Shown here one piece after another: positions 46,586 to 57,302 of a DNA stretch of 64,000 nt. This DNA is from Alisma plantago-aquatica (taxonomy: Eukaryota > Streptophyta > Magnoliopsida > Alismatales > Alismataceae): the NCBI GenBank assembly GCA_963693085.1, contig OY856409.1, positions 1,619,397,711 through 1,619,461,710 of the forward strand. Reading direction: 5' to 3'. The position numbers were made by a program, and so were the translations under genes. Positions within the stretch are counted from its first letter, which is position 1, and each line of letters begins with the position of its first letter. The notes beneath the pieces are model-generated. The model was not told the DNA's origin. It saw only the letters and a list, made by a program, of their open reading frames with translations, and searched no databases.

Positions 46586-49346
46586 TGTTATAACCTCATT
46601 TTTTCCAAAGCATGTAATGAGAATTGTAAATCTCTTTTTGAAAAAAAGAGAAGGATAAAAAAAATCCATGGTTGATTTTAATGGTTTGATTTGATTGAAT
46701 TTCGTGTATAATAGCCTTGCCCTTTCTTAATGGGCCTTAGTGGCCATTAAGCCCAATTGAAAGAAAAAGAAAAGAAATGGAAAAGGAATTCCATGGAATA
46801 ATGGAATGTATAAGAAAATGAATAAAGGATGATTAAAAGTCTAAAATATAGTTTCCCAAAAATAGATTTTCGAGATAATAGATTCCTTGGGGTTCAAGGA
46901 ACTCAGAATCATGATTTAATGATAAAAGAAATAGAGAAGGCATGGAAAATATGAGTAATTGAAGGATAACTTGCAAACCAAGAAAAGAGATCGAACTTTT
47001 AAAATAATAACTCCAAATTTTGTAGGATGGAAGATAAAAATATAATTGAGTTTTCCTCAAAATTTGAAGTAAAAAGGAGTCATCGTTTGGATGTTTTGAA
47101 TTTTCCAAGTTGCCTTTGAATTAGGAATGTAATTCGAATTAATTGGAAATTATTTCCTTTTTGCTCAAGCACGCGTGATGAGGACCCTTGGATTTAGATC
47201 CAACGGGTGCCACTCATCGTCTTAGTCCAGAACAGAATGGGATTCTACCAGTGACAGGCGAATTTTATCTGTGGATTTCTCGTAATCCATCAAGTTTGCA
47301 AGCTGTCTGACGTAATTTCCTTTGGATTTGGGAAGGAAAACCGAAGGGATTCATCCCTGGTTTGTCGAGGTTTCGTTTCCGATTAGGAAAGTTCCCAATC
47401 CGTCAGGGCGTGGCCCGATCCTATATATATGGGTGGTCTTTGGAGAGAACCAACATAGTTTCTTGCTAGCCCAACCTTTGCGGATTAGTGCAAGGAGCGT
47501 TTTTGTGCGCTCAATTGGTGTGTCCGTCCTGATATGCAACCCTGACGCCGCGGGGACCCTTACCGGAATCCGGCGAGCAGGGGACAAGGTTGGAGGAGCT
47601 CGGGCAGAAAATTCAACCGACCATCATCTTCGTTGAGGGGAGGAGAAGCTCCCTGGTTGGTCAGAGTGAGCAAAGGATGCCTAGAGCTCCGAGTCAACCT
47701 CCAGGTTGACCGCGCGGGCTGCTGGGTCTGAGGTAGGTGACGACCTATCAAGCGTTAGATCTGAGACCACGGTAGTCTCCGTGGCATCTGACGGTCCAGA
47801 GAAGGGGCGACCTTGCTAGAGGGTGCACGACCAGAGTCATTAGATCCAAGGGCGGATCATGGGACTACAGATCAAGCGGCTAGTGAATTTTTGGTAATGA
47901 TTCCTTTTTAATCAAATATTCAGAAAAAGGGGTTTTTCTTGCGAAATTGATAAAAATAGCTAGGGGTGTCCAATGACAAAACTTTATATATGAAAATGGT
48001 GTAGAAAAATGCAAGGAATATGATAAAAATGTTTCCAGAACCTAGTTCCACTCCGTCTTGCAAAAGTGCTTTAATTGGCTAGTAAAGTGTATTCAGAATT
48101 AATGAGAAACCCTAATTAAATATTAAGGGTATAATTTAGTGCATCAATGTATCAAATTGATAAGTTTAACCCTGATATTGATAAAGGTGGTTTAATTATC
48201 TGTTTTGAATAAAAGATGCCTAAATTAGAGTTGTAATCCATAAACGAAGATTAATTTACATGGAAACCCTAATTTGGGATAAAAGGAGATAAAAATGATA
48301 TTTTTGTGGAATAAGATAATCAGATGCTTAATAAAGGAAATTCAATGAGAAATTAGGGGTTTTATGTAGTTTTGATAAATTAAGGATGATAATAAGGAAA
48401 GAAGAAGTGAAAACCCTAATTTCTAAAGGAACCCTAAGATAGGAATTGGAAATTCAAAGTAATGTGATGAAAATTGGATAAATATTAATAAAAGGAAAAT
48501 TGTACTTTTATTTCAGGATTTCTCTTCCTCATTGCTTGTTGATTGGGTTTCTCTACATATTTGATTCTATCTTGAAATCTGCAACCAAAGGTATGTGGTT
48601 AATTATGAATAACTGATTTAGTTTCCTAGATGGATTCCCGAATGCTTAATCGCATTGAATGCAAGTAAACAGTTTGGATGTTCATACTGCAATTATAAAG
48701 TGACTATGACTATCACATAATGTATATACCTTCTAGCTCAGATCATGGTCCCCTCTGTGCCATAATGGCTGACCTGGTATATGGCTACCTAGAGGGTAGG
48801 TCCATCAGGTCATGAATGACTTAGTATATGGCTGCCTAGAGGGTAGGTCCATCAAGTCACCTTTATAGAGGTACCATATAAGTCCTTACAGGGACAACAC
48901 AGAGTTGTGGATAGGTATGGATTGAGTAGTTTGGCTTAAAACGTAATCTTGATTGTTAAATGATTAATTGAATGATTACGTTGTTATCATAGTTGCACAT
49001 TTATTGTTTCCCCCACATACCAGCTTCGGCTGACCGATGTTTTGTTTGTCGGCGTTTTTGATACAAGACAAAAGGACAAATAGTAAAACGTCATATTGTG
49101 AAATACATGAAGTTAAATACAAGGAGGATTAGTTATAGTAGAATCCTTAAGTGGATAGAAGTCTAGAGATCCAAGTTTTCAAAAAGGTATGCAAAAATTT
49201 ATTTTTCTTACAGCTTTCAGTATAGTTGGTAGAATTTAATAATTGTTATTGATTATTTGTCGAACCTTTGATCCGGGTTATTAGTTAACGGCTCTGACCT
49301 TTCGGTCTCCCTTAATTGGGGGTTACCGGGAGGCGGGGTCGTAACA
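46586..49346 (+). repeat. 5' LTR of the gypsy element
   Basis: Starts TGTTATAACCTCATTTTTTC and ends GGGGTCGTAACA. TATA box CTATATATATGGG at 47421-47433. A GC-rich transcribed block (47450-47890) follows. It carries a two-copy repeat of GGCTACCTAGAGGGTAGGTC (about 48782 and 48832). Open frames inside (47322-47636 and its antisense) recur in the 3' LTR and have no known domain. Confidence 0.95.
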
Positions 49347-49348
49347 CT

Positions 49349-49360
49349 TGGTATCAGAGC
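49349..49360 (+). other. Primer binding site, tRNA-iMet
   Basis: TGGTATCAGAGC, two bases after the LTR and followed by CTAGGTT: the canonical site of most plant gypsy chromoviruses and copia elements. Confidence 0.95.
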
Positions 49361-52300
49361 CTAGGTTCCTCAATTAATCGTTAATAATTATTAAATTTTA
49401 CCAACTCCATAGAACCCAAGGGAGTTATTAGAGGATTATCCAAAAGACGGAGGTGTCTAGAAAAGGATCACGACCGGGGGCTGGCAATATTTTCCTCCGC
49501 ACCGCTAGTCAGAATACGAGGAATCCCGGATCTGTGTGACTGCCTGACCAAAGTCTTAGGGTATGAATCGAAATAAGATACCTTTAGGACTTTCTCATCT
49601 TATTCATCCCTTCTCAACTTCAATTCTGTTAAGGACCTTAAGGATTAGGGTTTCCTCTCTTCTCCACACCCTCTTGAGGTATGGGTAAAGTTGATAAGGA
49701 TTAAGGAATCCTCCACCAAATTAATGAAAAGCATGTAAATAAGATGTCGTGGACATAAGCTTAATAGATTAAGCGCAAACTAAAGAATAGATACATGCTT
49801 AGGTCGTATGACATGAGTTGTCATTGCCCTCAGGAGAGACATGAGGATAGACCTCCTTGGCAGGAGGATGAGTAGATAGAGTTGGTCGTGGAGGTAGATA
49901 CCTCCATTAAAAGTAGAGACCTAGCACATCCTTTGAGGATGATGTTAACCCTAAGTGAAGATTAGAGAGAGATATGACATGATGACTTAGATGTCATGGT
50001 AGATTCAGTGTTTGGATGGACATGCCTATGGTTTGTAATATGAGCCATGAGAGGTTAGGTGGCCTAGCACCTTTGGTAACCCAACCCTAAGAAGGATCGT
50101 GCATGTTTGAGCAAAGCATAGCTCCTTCCTGGATAAGGTTAGAGATTAACCTATAAAAACCTTATGGCTTATGCAAGTAAGGAATAGCATGCCCCAGAGT
50201 ACTTCAGTGGTACGGTAGTAGGTTTAAACCCTGTCCAGAAGGGCATGACAGATGGCTTATGAGATAAGCATAAAGAGATATGAATAATCTTGAGCCAAAC
50301 ATGAGTTGAGCATAGGATTCAACCACATAGGGGTTTGCTTGAGAATATGAGCCTTCATGGTGAAGGGACCTCTAGTAGGTATGGTTGGAGGTGGTTGTAG
50401 CTCTAGAGAGAGAGGAAGCGGGACCCCAAAAAGGAGGTTGGAAGTCTAAAACCCCAAAACTTGAGGAATAGTGGGAGTTAAGGATGATGCGACCTATGTG
50501 GATGATAGTGTTTTCCTTATGCTTGATTCCTAGAGACCGATGATATCTTGGTTACCTTTAGAGAAACCAAACCCTAGAGAGAGGACAATGCTTCTAGTAC
50601 CCATGGTATAAGTGGTTACCTACTGGATGAGATAAAGAGTGCCTTAGACTCTGAGGAGGTTTAAGTAACATGTTGTGAGGTTTTATACCTAGTTGGTTGT
50701 CCTAGAAGAAGACTCGACCCTGATGTGTTGCTCGAGTAGAAGGATGATAGGGAGTACATGACATACCTTGGACATGCTTGATTCGTGGTTAAGAGGGTGA
50801 GCATGTAGTTGGATACCTGAAGGAGAGCCTAGGGTTCCTAGGCCTAAGAGGGGAAGCAGTGTATCCGATGCTCATGATGAGATTTAAGTCTCTATAGTTT
50901 CGAGCATGGTACTCCTCATGTGTAGAGGTAAAGGAAATCCCTTACGTAAAGGGTATGTTTGATGAACCCCTCACAAATAAGTTTATGTAATGTTGAGGAT
51001 GCGATCAAGTGAGACCTAGCATGGTTTTTTAGGTACGCTTGTGCCTTAGTAGTTGTTGGTTTAAGCATGCTCATATGGAGGTAAACCCTACAAATGCTTG
51101 TGACCTTTGTTATAAAGGTGTAGTATCCTTCCATCCTGGGAGAGCGACCCTTTGGTAGGAAGTTTACCAGTTTGGTTGGTTTTGAGGTAACCTAAGGAGG
51201 TTTCGTAGGATCTTGAGAAGCTAAGTGAAGACTACATGACATGATAATGAACCTATAGACCCATAGATAACCATCTCTATGCGCATGTGAATATGTTACC
51301 ATGGAGGTAACTGGTATGGGGCTTGACCAAGGTAGGTAGGTCGCCGTGACCCTTATGAAAGGATGAAAGTCAGCCCACGAATGCAAGAAGCGGAATGATG
51401 GATGCTTGGGTAAGGTTCTTTGTTGGACATGTACAATAATAGAATCCTAAGTCTATCCTAGGGTCAGGTAGGGATAAGACCGATGGAAGAAGGAGTTGCC
51501 TAATTCCCTAGTTGCACATGACCATAGGGTCGAGAGGTAACAACTATCATTGTCTGAGGGCCATGGGTTAGGAGATTGATCACCTTCATGATCTCATGGG
51601 ACCCAAAGGGCAGATGAGTAGGGTACTCTCTGGATGCATGAGGGAAAAGGGATGACCCCAAAAATGTCGGCACCCTATAGACCTAGAGGAGATGACTAAG
51701 GATTGTGCTTGGACCAAGTAAGTTTGAGACCAGTTTCCATGGAAGTAATTTTAATATCATGATGGTTGTGATGTAGAGACATATGTGGAACGTTTCAACT
51801 TAGATTTGAAAGTGTACTGGCGAGGTGGGATGTACCATCTCTACTCTTGGAACAGGAAGAACTCTGTATTTAGACTGCAGCCAAATGCTTATTTCTTCTT
51901 GTTATGGGAGTGAGAGATAGGACAGTACGCATGCCTTATACCAAGGGTAAAGATGATGTAAGTCGGAACGTAGCTACAAGGTATGAGGATAGAGATGATA
52001 ACATACCCTAGTGAAGTGAATTATACATGGATGGTTCGCAGATACTAAGAGGAATGAGGTAGTCACCTTATGAGGATGTTTTTATCATGAGCTATGTGGA
52101 ACTTATAAGTTATACCAGGTTGAGTTTGATCACCATGATAATGAAACCAGAGAGTGTTCTTAACAAAAATAGACATAGAATTTGAGGTGAAATGATAAGT
52201 GAAATACATGGAAGTGTATGTCTTCAATATTACCTAATACCTGAGGATGTGAAGTGGTAATGGATGCTCCGGTTGAGATACATCTGACTTGTTTGACTAG

Positions 52301-53745
52301 AAGCTAGAAAAGGTTGTTTGGCTAACCCTAAGTTTGAAAAGGAGAGGTGTTTGGATAACACTCAGATGTAATAAGATACATTGAAAAGTTAAGGGTTGTT
52401 TGGTTAGACAGTCTAGTCCTTGATGCAATGAAAGGATGGTGGTAGAACCTCAAGTGCACTTCTTTGGAAAAGAAGGTGATGAAACCCTGACTAGAGTGGT
52501 TTAGGGTTTTGGAGGAATCGATCTTGAGGAATCATGACATATAGGAAATCATGATCGAAGATCACCATACCCCGGGGAAAATGGCAATAGCCCTTTGGAT
52601 GCTTAAGATAAAGTTGCAAGTGGTTTATGGCCATGCAAGCCAGGAGGTAAAGAACGAACCCCAGTAACCCAGTGTATCGATATAGAAGAGTCCCTGAGAG
52701 GAAATGGGAGCTCAACCCCATGGATGTTGTGATAGGTTTCCCCGGGACCAAGGAAGGTCCAGATGCAATATGGGTTATGGTAAGTCGCCTTACCTAGATG
52801 ACATGAGAAAGAAAGAGTTCTGTTAAGGGACAGATCTGGTTGAACTATCCATGAGAGAGATGGTCCAACTACACCACGATGTGAGTTCAAATGATCTTGA
52901 GTTTGACCTAGAGGTTCACTTCCATAACGTGGAAGTAGGTACATGATGAACTCAATGTTAGTATAGTTTATCACCCCTAACTATGGTTAGTATGATCCAG
53001 ACTAAAGGGTCTGATGAGGGCATGCGTGCTCGTTCAGGGTGATATCTAGAGACAGTTCTTGTCCTATGAAAGATGTGACAATGACCACCATAGCCAGTAT
53101 CAGGTTTTATAAGAAGCTATGTAAGGGAGGTTGTGTCGGTCACCACTTCAGTAAGGTGATGTTGGTGAAAGGACCACATGATGGTTAGGAAAGGACCACA
53201 TGATGGTTAGAAAAGGGACCACAATGCGTGCAGATGAAGTCACTTTGATTGTGCAAGGACTGAAAGGAGCCTAGAGACGATGAGAGTCGTGAGCAGATGC
53301 AAAGTAGACTGATATACAAGTTATTGTGGAAGAATATGTGAAAATCCGACCCCTCTAAGTTATAGACAAGAGAGATGAGTCCCCGATGCATGGGTTCTTT
53401 TGATATGGTTTGGTGGAGAAGGTTAAGTTTGATCTTACCCCTCAGGATAAAGTAATGTGTGATGAGTTCCATATGTCAAATTCAGAGCACTATGTGAGGT
53501 ACCTGACCATGAGCTGAGCAATGAACCTAGTGTGCCCCAAGGGAGGCTGACATGGCCGGAGTCACCTGTGCAGTTTATAGACACCGGGATGAAAGGACTC
53601 AGAGAAAAGAATATGTGATGATAAAGGTTTTGTGGAAGCGCCATGAGTACGGTAAAGCCACATAGGAGCCAATGATGGACATGGGAAGTCTTATCCTGAT
53701 TTGATTGTTTGTTTGATTGTAGAATTTTGAGGGCAAAATTCTTAT
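49361..53745 (+). pseudogene. Degenerate gypsy gag-pol
   Basis: No frame longer than about 60 codons survives on the + strand. Integrase is still readable: RVPERKWELNPMDVVIGFPG continuing to PDAIWVMVSRLT (about 52690-52795), LNVSIVYHP (about 52960) and LMRACVLVQGD (about 53015-53050). The C-terminal segment has PVQFIDTGMKGLREKN and MIKVLWKRHEYGKAT (53560-53665), the usual end of chromovirus-type integrases. Gag, protease and RT (49400-52600) could not be recognised with confidence. G-to-A and C-to-T changes seem to dominate. Confidence 0.8.
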
Positions 53746-53758
53746 AAGGAGGGGAGGA
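53746..53758 (+). other. Polypurine tract
   Basis: AAGGAGGGGAGGA, immediately before the 3' LTR, where plus-strand DNA synthesis starts. Confidence 0.9.
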
Positions 53759-56517
53759 TGTTATAACCTCATTTTTTCCAAAACATGTAATGAGAATTGT
53801 AAATCTCTTTTTGAAAAAAAGAGAAGGATAAATGAAATCCATGGTTGATTTTAATGGTTTGATTTGATTGAATTTCGTGTATAATAGCCTTGCCCTTTCA
53901 TAATGGGCCTTAGTGGCCATTAAGCCCAATTGAAAGAAAAAGAAAAGAAATGGAAAAGGAATTCCATGGGATAATGGAATGTATAAGAAAATGAATAAAG
54001 GATGATTAAAAGTCTAAAAGATATTTTCCCAAAAATAGAATTTCGAGATAATAGATTCCTTGGGGTTCAAGGAACTCAGAATCATGATTTAATGATAAAA
54101 GAAATAGAGAAGGCATGGAAAATATGAGTAATTGAAGGATAACTTGCAAACTAAGAAAAGAGATCGAAATTTTAAAATAATAACTCCAAATTTTGTAGGA
54201 TGGAAGATAAAAATATAATTGAGTTTTCCTCAAAATTTGAAGTAAAAAGGAGTCATCGTTTGGAAGTTATGAATTTTCCAAGTTGCCTTTGAATTAGGAA
54301 TGTAATTCGAATTAATTGGAAATTATTTCCTTTTTGCTCAAGCACGCGTGATGAGGACCCTTGGATTTAGATCCAACGGGTGCCACTCATCATCTTAGTC
54401 CAGCACGAACTGGGATTCTACCAGTGACAGGCGAATTTTATCTGTGGATTTCTCGTAATCCATCAAGTTTGCAAGCTGTCTGACGTAATTTCCTTTGGAT
54501 TTGGGAAGGAAAACCGAAGGGATTCATCCCTGGTTTGTCGAGGTTTCATTTCCGATTAGGAAAGTTCCCAATCCGTCAGGGCGTGGCCCGATCCTATATA
54601 TATGGGCGGTCTTTGGAGAGAACCATCATAATTTCTTGCTAGCCCAACCTCTGCGGATTAGTGCAAGGAGCATTTTTGTGCGCTCAATTGGTGTGTTCGT
54701 CTTGATCTGCAACCCCGACGACGCAGGGACCCTTGCCGAAATCCGGCGAGCAGGGGACAAGGTTGGAGGAGCTCGGGCAGGAAATTCAACCGGCCATCAT
54801 CTTTGTTGAGGGGAGGCGAAGCTCCCTGGTCGGTTGGAGTGAGCAAAGGACGCCTAGAGCTCCGAGTCAACCTCTAGGTTGACCGCGCGGGCTGCTGGGT
54901 CTGAGGTAGGTGACGACCTGTCGAACGTTAGATCTGAGACCACGGTAGTCTCCGTGGCATCTGACGGTCCATAGAAGGGCGACCTTGCTAGAGGGTGCGC
55001 AACCAGAGTCGTTAGATCCAAGGGCGGATCACGGGACTACAGATCAAGCAGCTAGTGAATTTTTGGTAATGATTCCTTTTTAATCGAATATTCAGAAAAA
55101 GGGGTTTTTCTTGCAAAATTGATAAAAATAGCTAGGACTGTCCAATGACAAAACTTTATATATGAAAATGGTGTAGAAAAATGCAAGGAATATGATAAAA
55201 ATGTTTCCAGAACCTAGTTCCACTCCGTCTTGCAAAAGTGCTTTAATTGTCTAGTAAAGTGTATTCAGAATTAATGAGAAACCCTAATTAGATATTAAGG
55301 GTATAATTTAGTGCATCAATGGATCAAATTGATAAGTTTAACCCTGATATTGATAAAGGTGGTTTAATTATCTATTTTGAATAAAAGATACCTAAATTAG
55401 TGTTGTCATCCATAAAAGAAGGTTAATTTACATGGAAACCCTAATTTGGGATAAAAGGAGATAAAAATCATATTTTTGTGGAATAAGATAATCGGATGCT
55501 TAATAAAGGAAATTCAATGAGAAATTAGGGGTTTTATGTAGTTTTGATAAATTAATTGTGATAATAAGGAAAGAAGAAGTAAAAACCCTAATTTCCAAAG
55601 GAACCCTAAGATAGGAATTGGAAATCCAAAGTAATGTGATGAAAATTGGATAAATATTAATAAAAGGAAAATTGTACTTTTATTTCAGGATTTCTCTTCC
55701 TCATTGCTTGTTGATTGGGTTTCTCTGCATATTTGATTCTATCTTGAAATCTGAAACCAAAGGTATGTGGTTAATTATGAATAACCGATTTAGTTTCCCG
55801 ATGGATTCCCGAATGCTTAATCGCATTGAATGCAACTAAACTGTTTGGATGTTCATACTGCAATTATAAAGTGACTATGCCTATCACATAATGTATATGC
55901 CTTCTAGCTCAGATCATGGTCCCCTCTATGTCGTAATGGCTGACCTGGTATATGGCTACCTATAGGGTAGGTCCATCAGGTCATGAATGACTTAGTATAT
56001 GGCTGCCTAGAGGGTAGGTCCATCAAGTCACCTTTATAGAGGTACCATATAAGTCCTTACAGGGACAACACAGAGTTGTGGATATGTATGGATTGAGTAG
56101 TTTGGCTTAAAATGTAATCTTGATTGTTAAATGATGAATTGAATGATTACGTTGTTATCATAGTTGCACATTTATTGTTTCCCCCACATACCAGCTTCGG
56201 CTGACCGACGTTTTGTTTGTCGATATTTTAGGTACAAGCCAAAAGGACAAACAGTAAAATGTCATATTGTGAAATACATGAAGTTAAATACAAGGAGGAT
56301 TAGTTAGAGTAGAATCCTTAAGTGGATAGAAGTCTAGAGATCCAAGTTTTCAAAAAGGTATGTAAAATTTTTTTTTTGTTACAGCTTTCAGTATAGTTGG
56401 TAGAATTTAATAATTGTTATTGATTATTTATCGAACTTTTGATTCAGGTTATTGGTTAACGGCTATTACCTTTCGGTCTCCCTTAATTGGGGGTTACCGG
56501 GAGGCGGGGTCGTAACA
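53759..56517 (+). repeat. 3' LTR of the gypsy element
   Basis: Same ends and internal order as the 5' LTR, with TATA at 54594-54606. Followed by the AACAT duplication and the rest of the PMD gene. Confidence 0.95.
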
Positions 56518-56787
56518 AACATCCTACTATGGAGCAGGTTCTTCTTCTTATGCCACATATTCACCTACTCTGTTTGATTTCTCAGGATGCATCCCACCTG
56601 ATGCATCATATCTTGGTTTTCAGAGACCCCTCACCCCACCTCCACCTTTTCGTTTCTACCCTAATGCTCGCCAAAATCCTCCTACACAGTTGTCCCCAAT
56701 TCAGGCATCTCCAGATGACATCGGTACAGAGGAGCCAAATGTAGAGGGAGGTGGGCGAGGACGTCGTGGGCGAGGAGGACATGCTTA
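56518..56787 (+). pseudogene. PMD gene, 3' part with Arg-Gly-rich C-terminus
   Basis: Past the gypsy element the frame resumes in the phase that continues the 5' part. The stretch is Ser/Tyr/Pro-rich, contains RPLTPPPPFRFYPNARQNPP, and ends GGGRGRRGRGGHA and TAG (56785-56787). No stop interrupts it. Arg-Gly-rich ends often bind nucleic acid; that role here is inference. Confidence 0.8.
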
Positions 56788-57229
56788 GTTTTTTATATAT
56801 TGTACTATGTTGTATGTATGCCTTTGTGAAGGCATCTATTTGGGTTGTATGTGGATCTATCATATTATGATATCATATTGGTTCATTTTGGATCTATTTG
56901 TGTTGTATGTGTGTTGTGTATAATTTTCTCGTCATGTTGGTTCATATTTTACCCTTGTTTTTAATTGCTATCTCATTTTTTGGGATTAAATTCTTATTAT
57001 ATAATCAATTAGGAACCAACTAATGTTGGTTGCAATACCACATATATATTCCATATGCATGTTACGAGCTATTGAAAATGACAAATTTATAATAATTGGA
57101 TATATTATAGACATCCAAATACAAATGAATTGATCGTAAATGTATAAATATAATCAATATTGTTAATATACATATCAATAACCATGAAAGAATATCAATG
57201 AGTGACTGTAAATATTTTTGAAAAAAAAG
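56788..57229 (+). other. 3' flank of the PMD gene inside the MULE
   Basis: AT-rich, non-coding, with repeated TGTTGTATG phrases. I see nothing else in it. Confidence 0.6.
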
Positions 57230-57302
57230 TAATGCGTCCTGCATGGGGACACATTTACTCTGATGTGGCAGCAATGAGTTCCCATGCAAGACTCATTGCT
57301 CC
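57230..57302. repeat. Right subterminal palindromes of the MULE, cut by an LTR element
   Basis: AGTAATGCGTCCTGCATGGG...ACATTTACT and GCAATGAGTTCCCATGCAAG then ACTCATTGCT are two imperfect palindromes of the same type as the left array. The sequence stops at GCTCC (57298-57302), where TGTGACGTCC begins. Confidence 0.82.

Larger units (their letters stand above)
46586..56517 (+). mobile_element. Ty3/gypsy chromovirus-like element inside the PMD gene
   Basis: LTRs 46586-49346 (2761 bp) and 53759-56517 (2759 bp). Perfect target duplication AACAT (46581-46585 and 56518-56522). tRNA-iMet primer site at 49349-49360 and polypurine tract at 53746-53758. LTRs differ at about 2-3% over the first 650 bp by eye, so the insertion is fairly young, yet the interior is heavily mutated. 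Integrase lies last in pol, as expected for Ty3/gypsy. Confidence 0.96.
40341..57302 (+). mobile_element. Composite MULE carrying transposase, Myb/SANT-like and PMD genes
   Basis: Arrays of related palindromes bound the unit: seven at 40341-40685 and two at 57230-57302. GGAGCAATGTGTCC on the left mirrors the inverse of GGACTCATTGCTCC-like sequence on the right. Between them, on one strand, lie a MuDR-type transposase (about 41417-43921), a Myb/SANT-like gene (44123-44514) and a PMD gene (44727-46585 and 56518-56787). Without the 9.9 kb gypsy insertion (46586-56517) the visible part is about 7 kb. The outermost bases are not fixed: the left end may extend some 100 bp further left, and the right end is cut by the LTR element at 57303. 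All three genes carry stops. Confidence 0.8.

Noticed and set aside
47322..47636. 104-codon frame repeated at 54495-54809
   Set aside because: It lies inside both LTRs of the gypsy element just after the TATA box. The repeat comes from the LTR duplication, and no domain was recognised.
52603..52974. 123-codon minus-strand frame
   Set aside because: It is antisense to the recognisable gypsy integrase.
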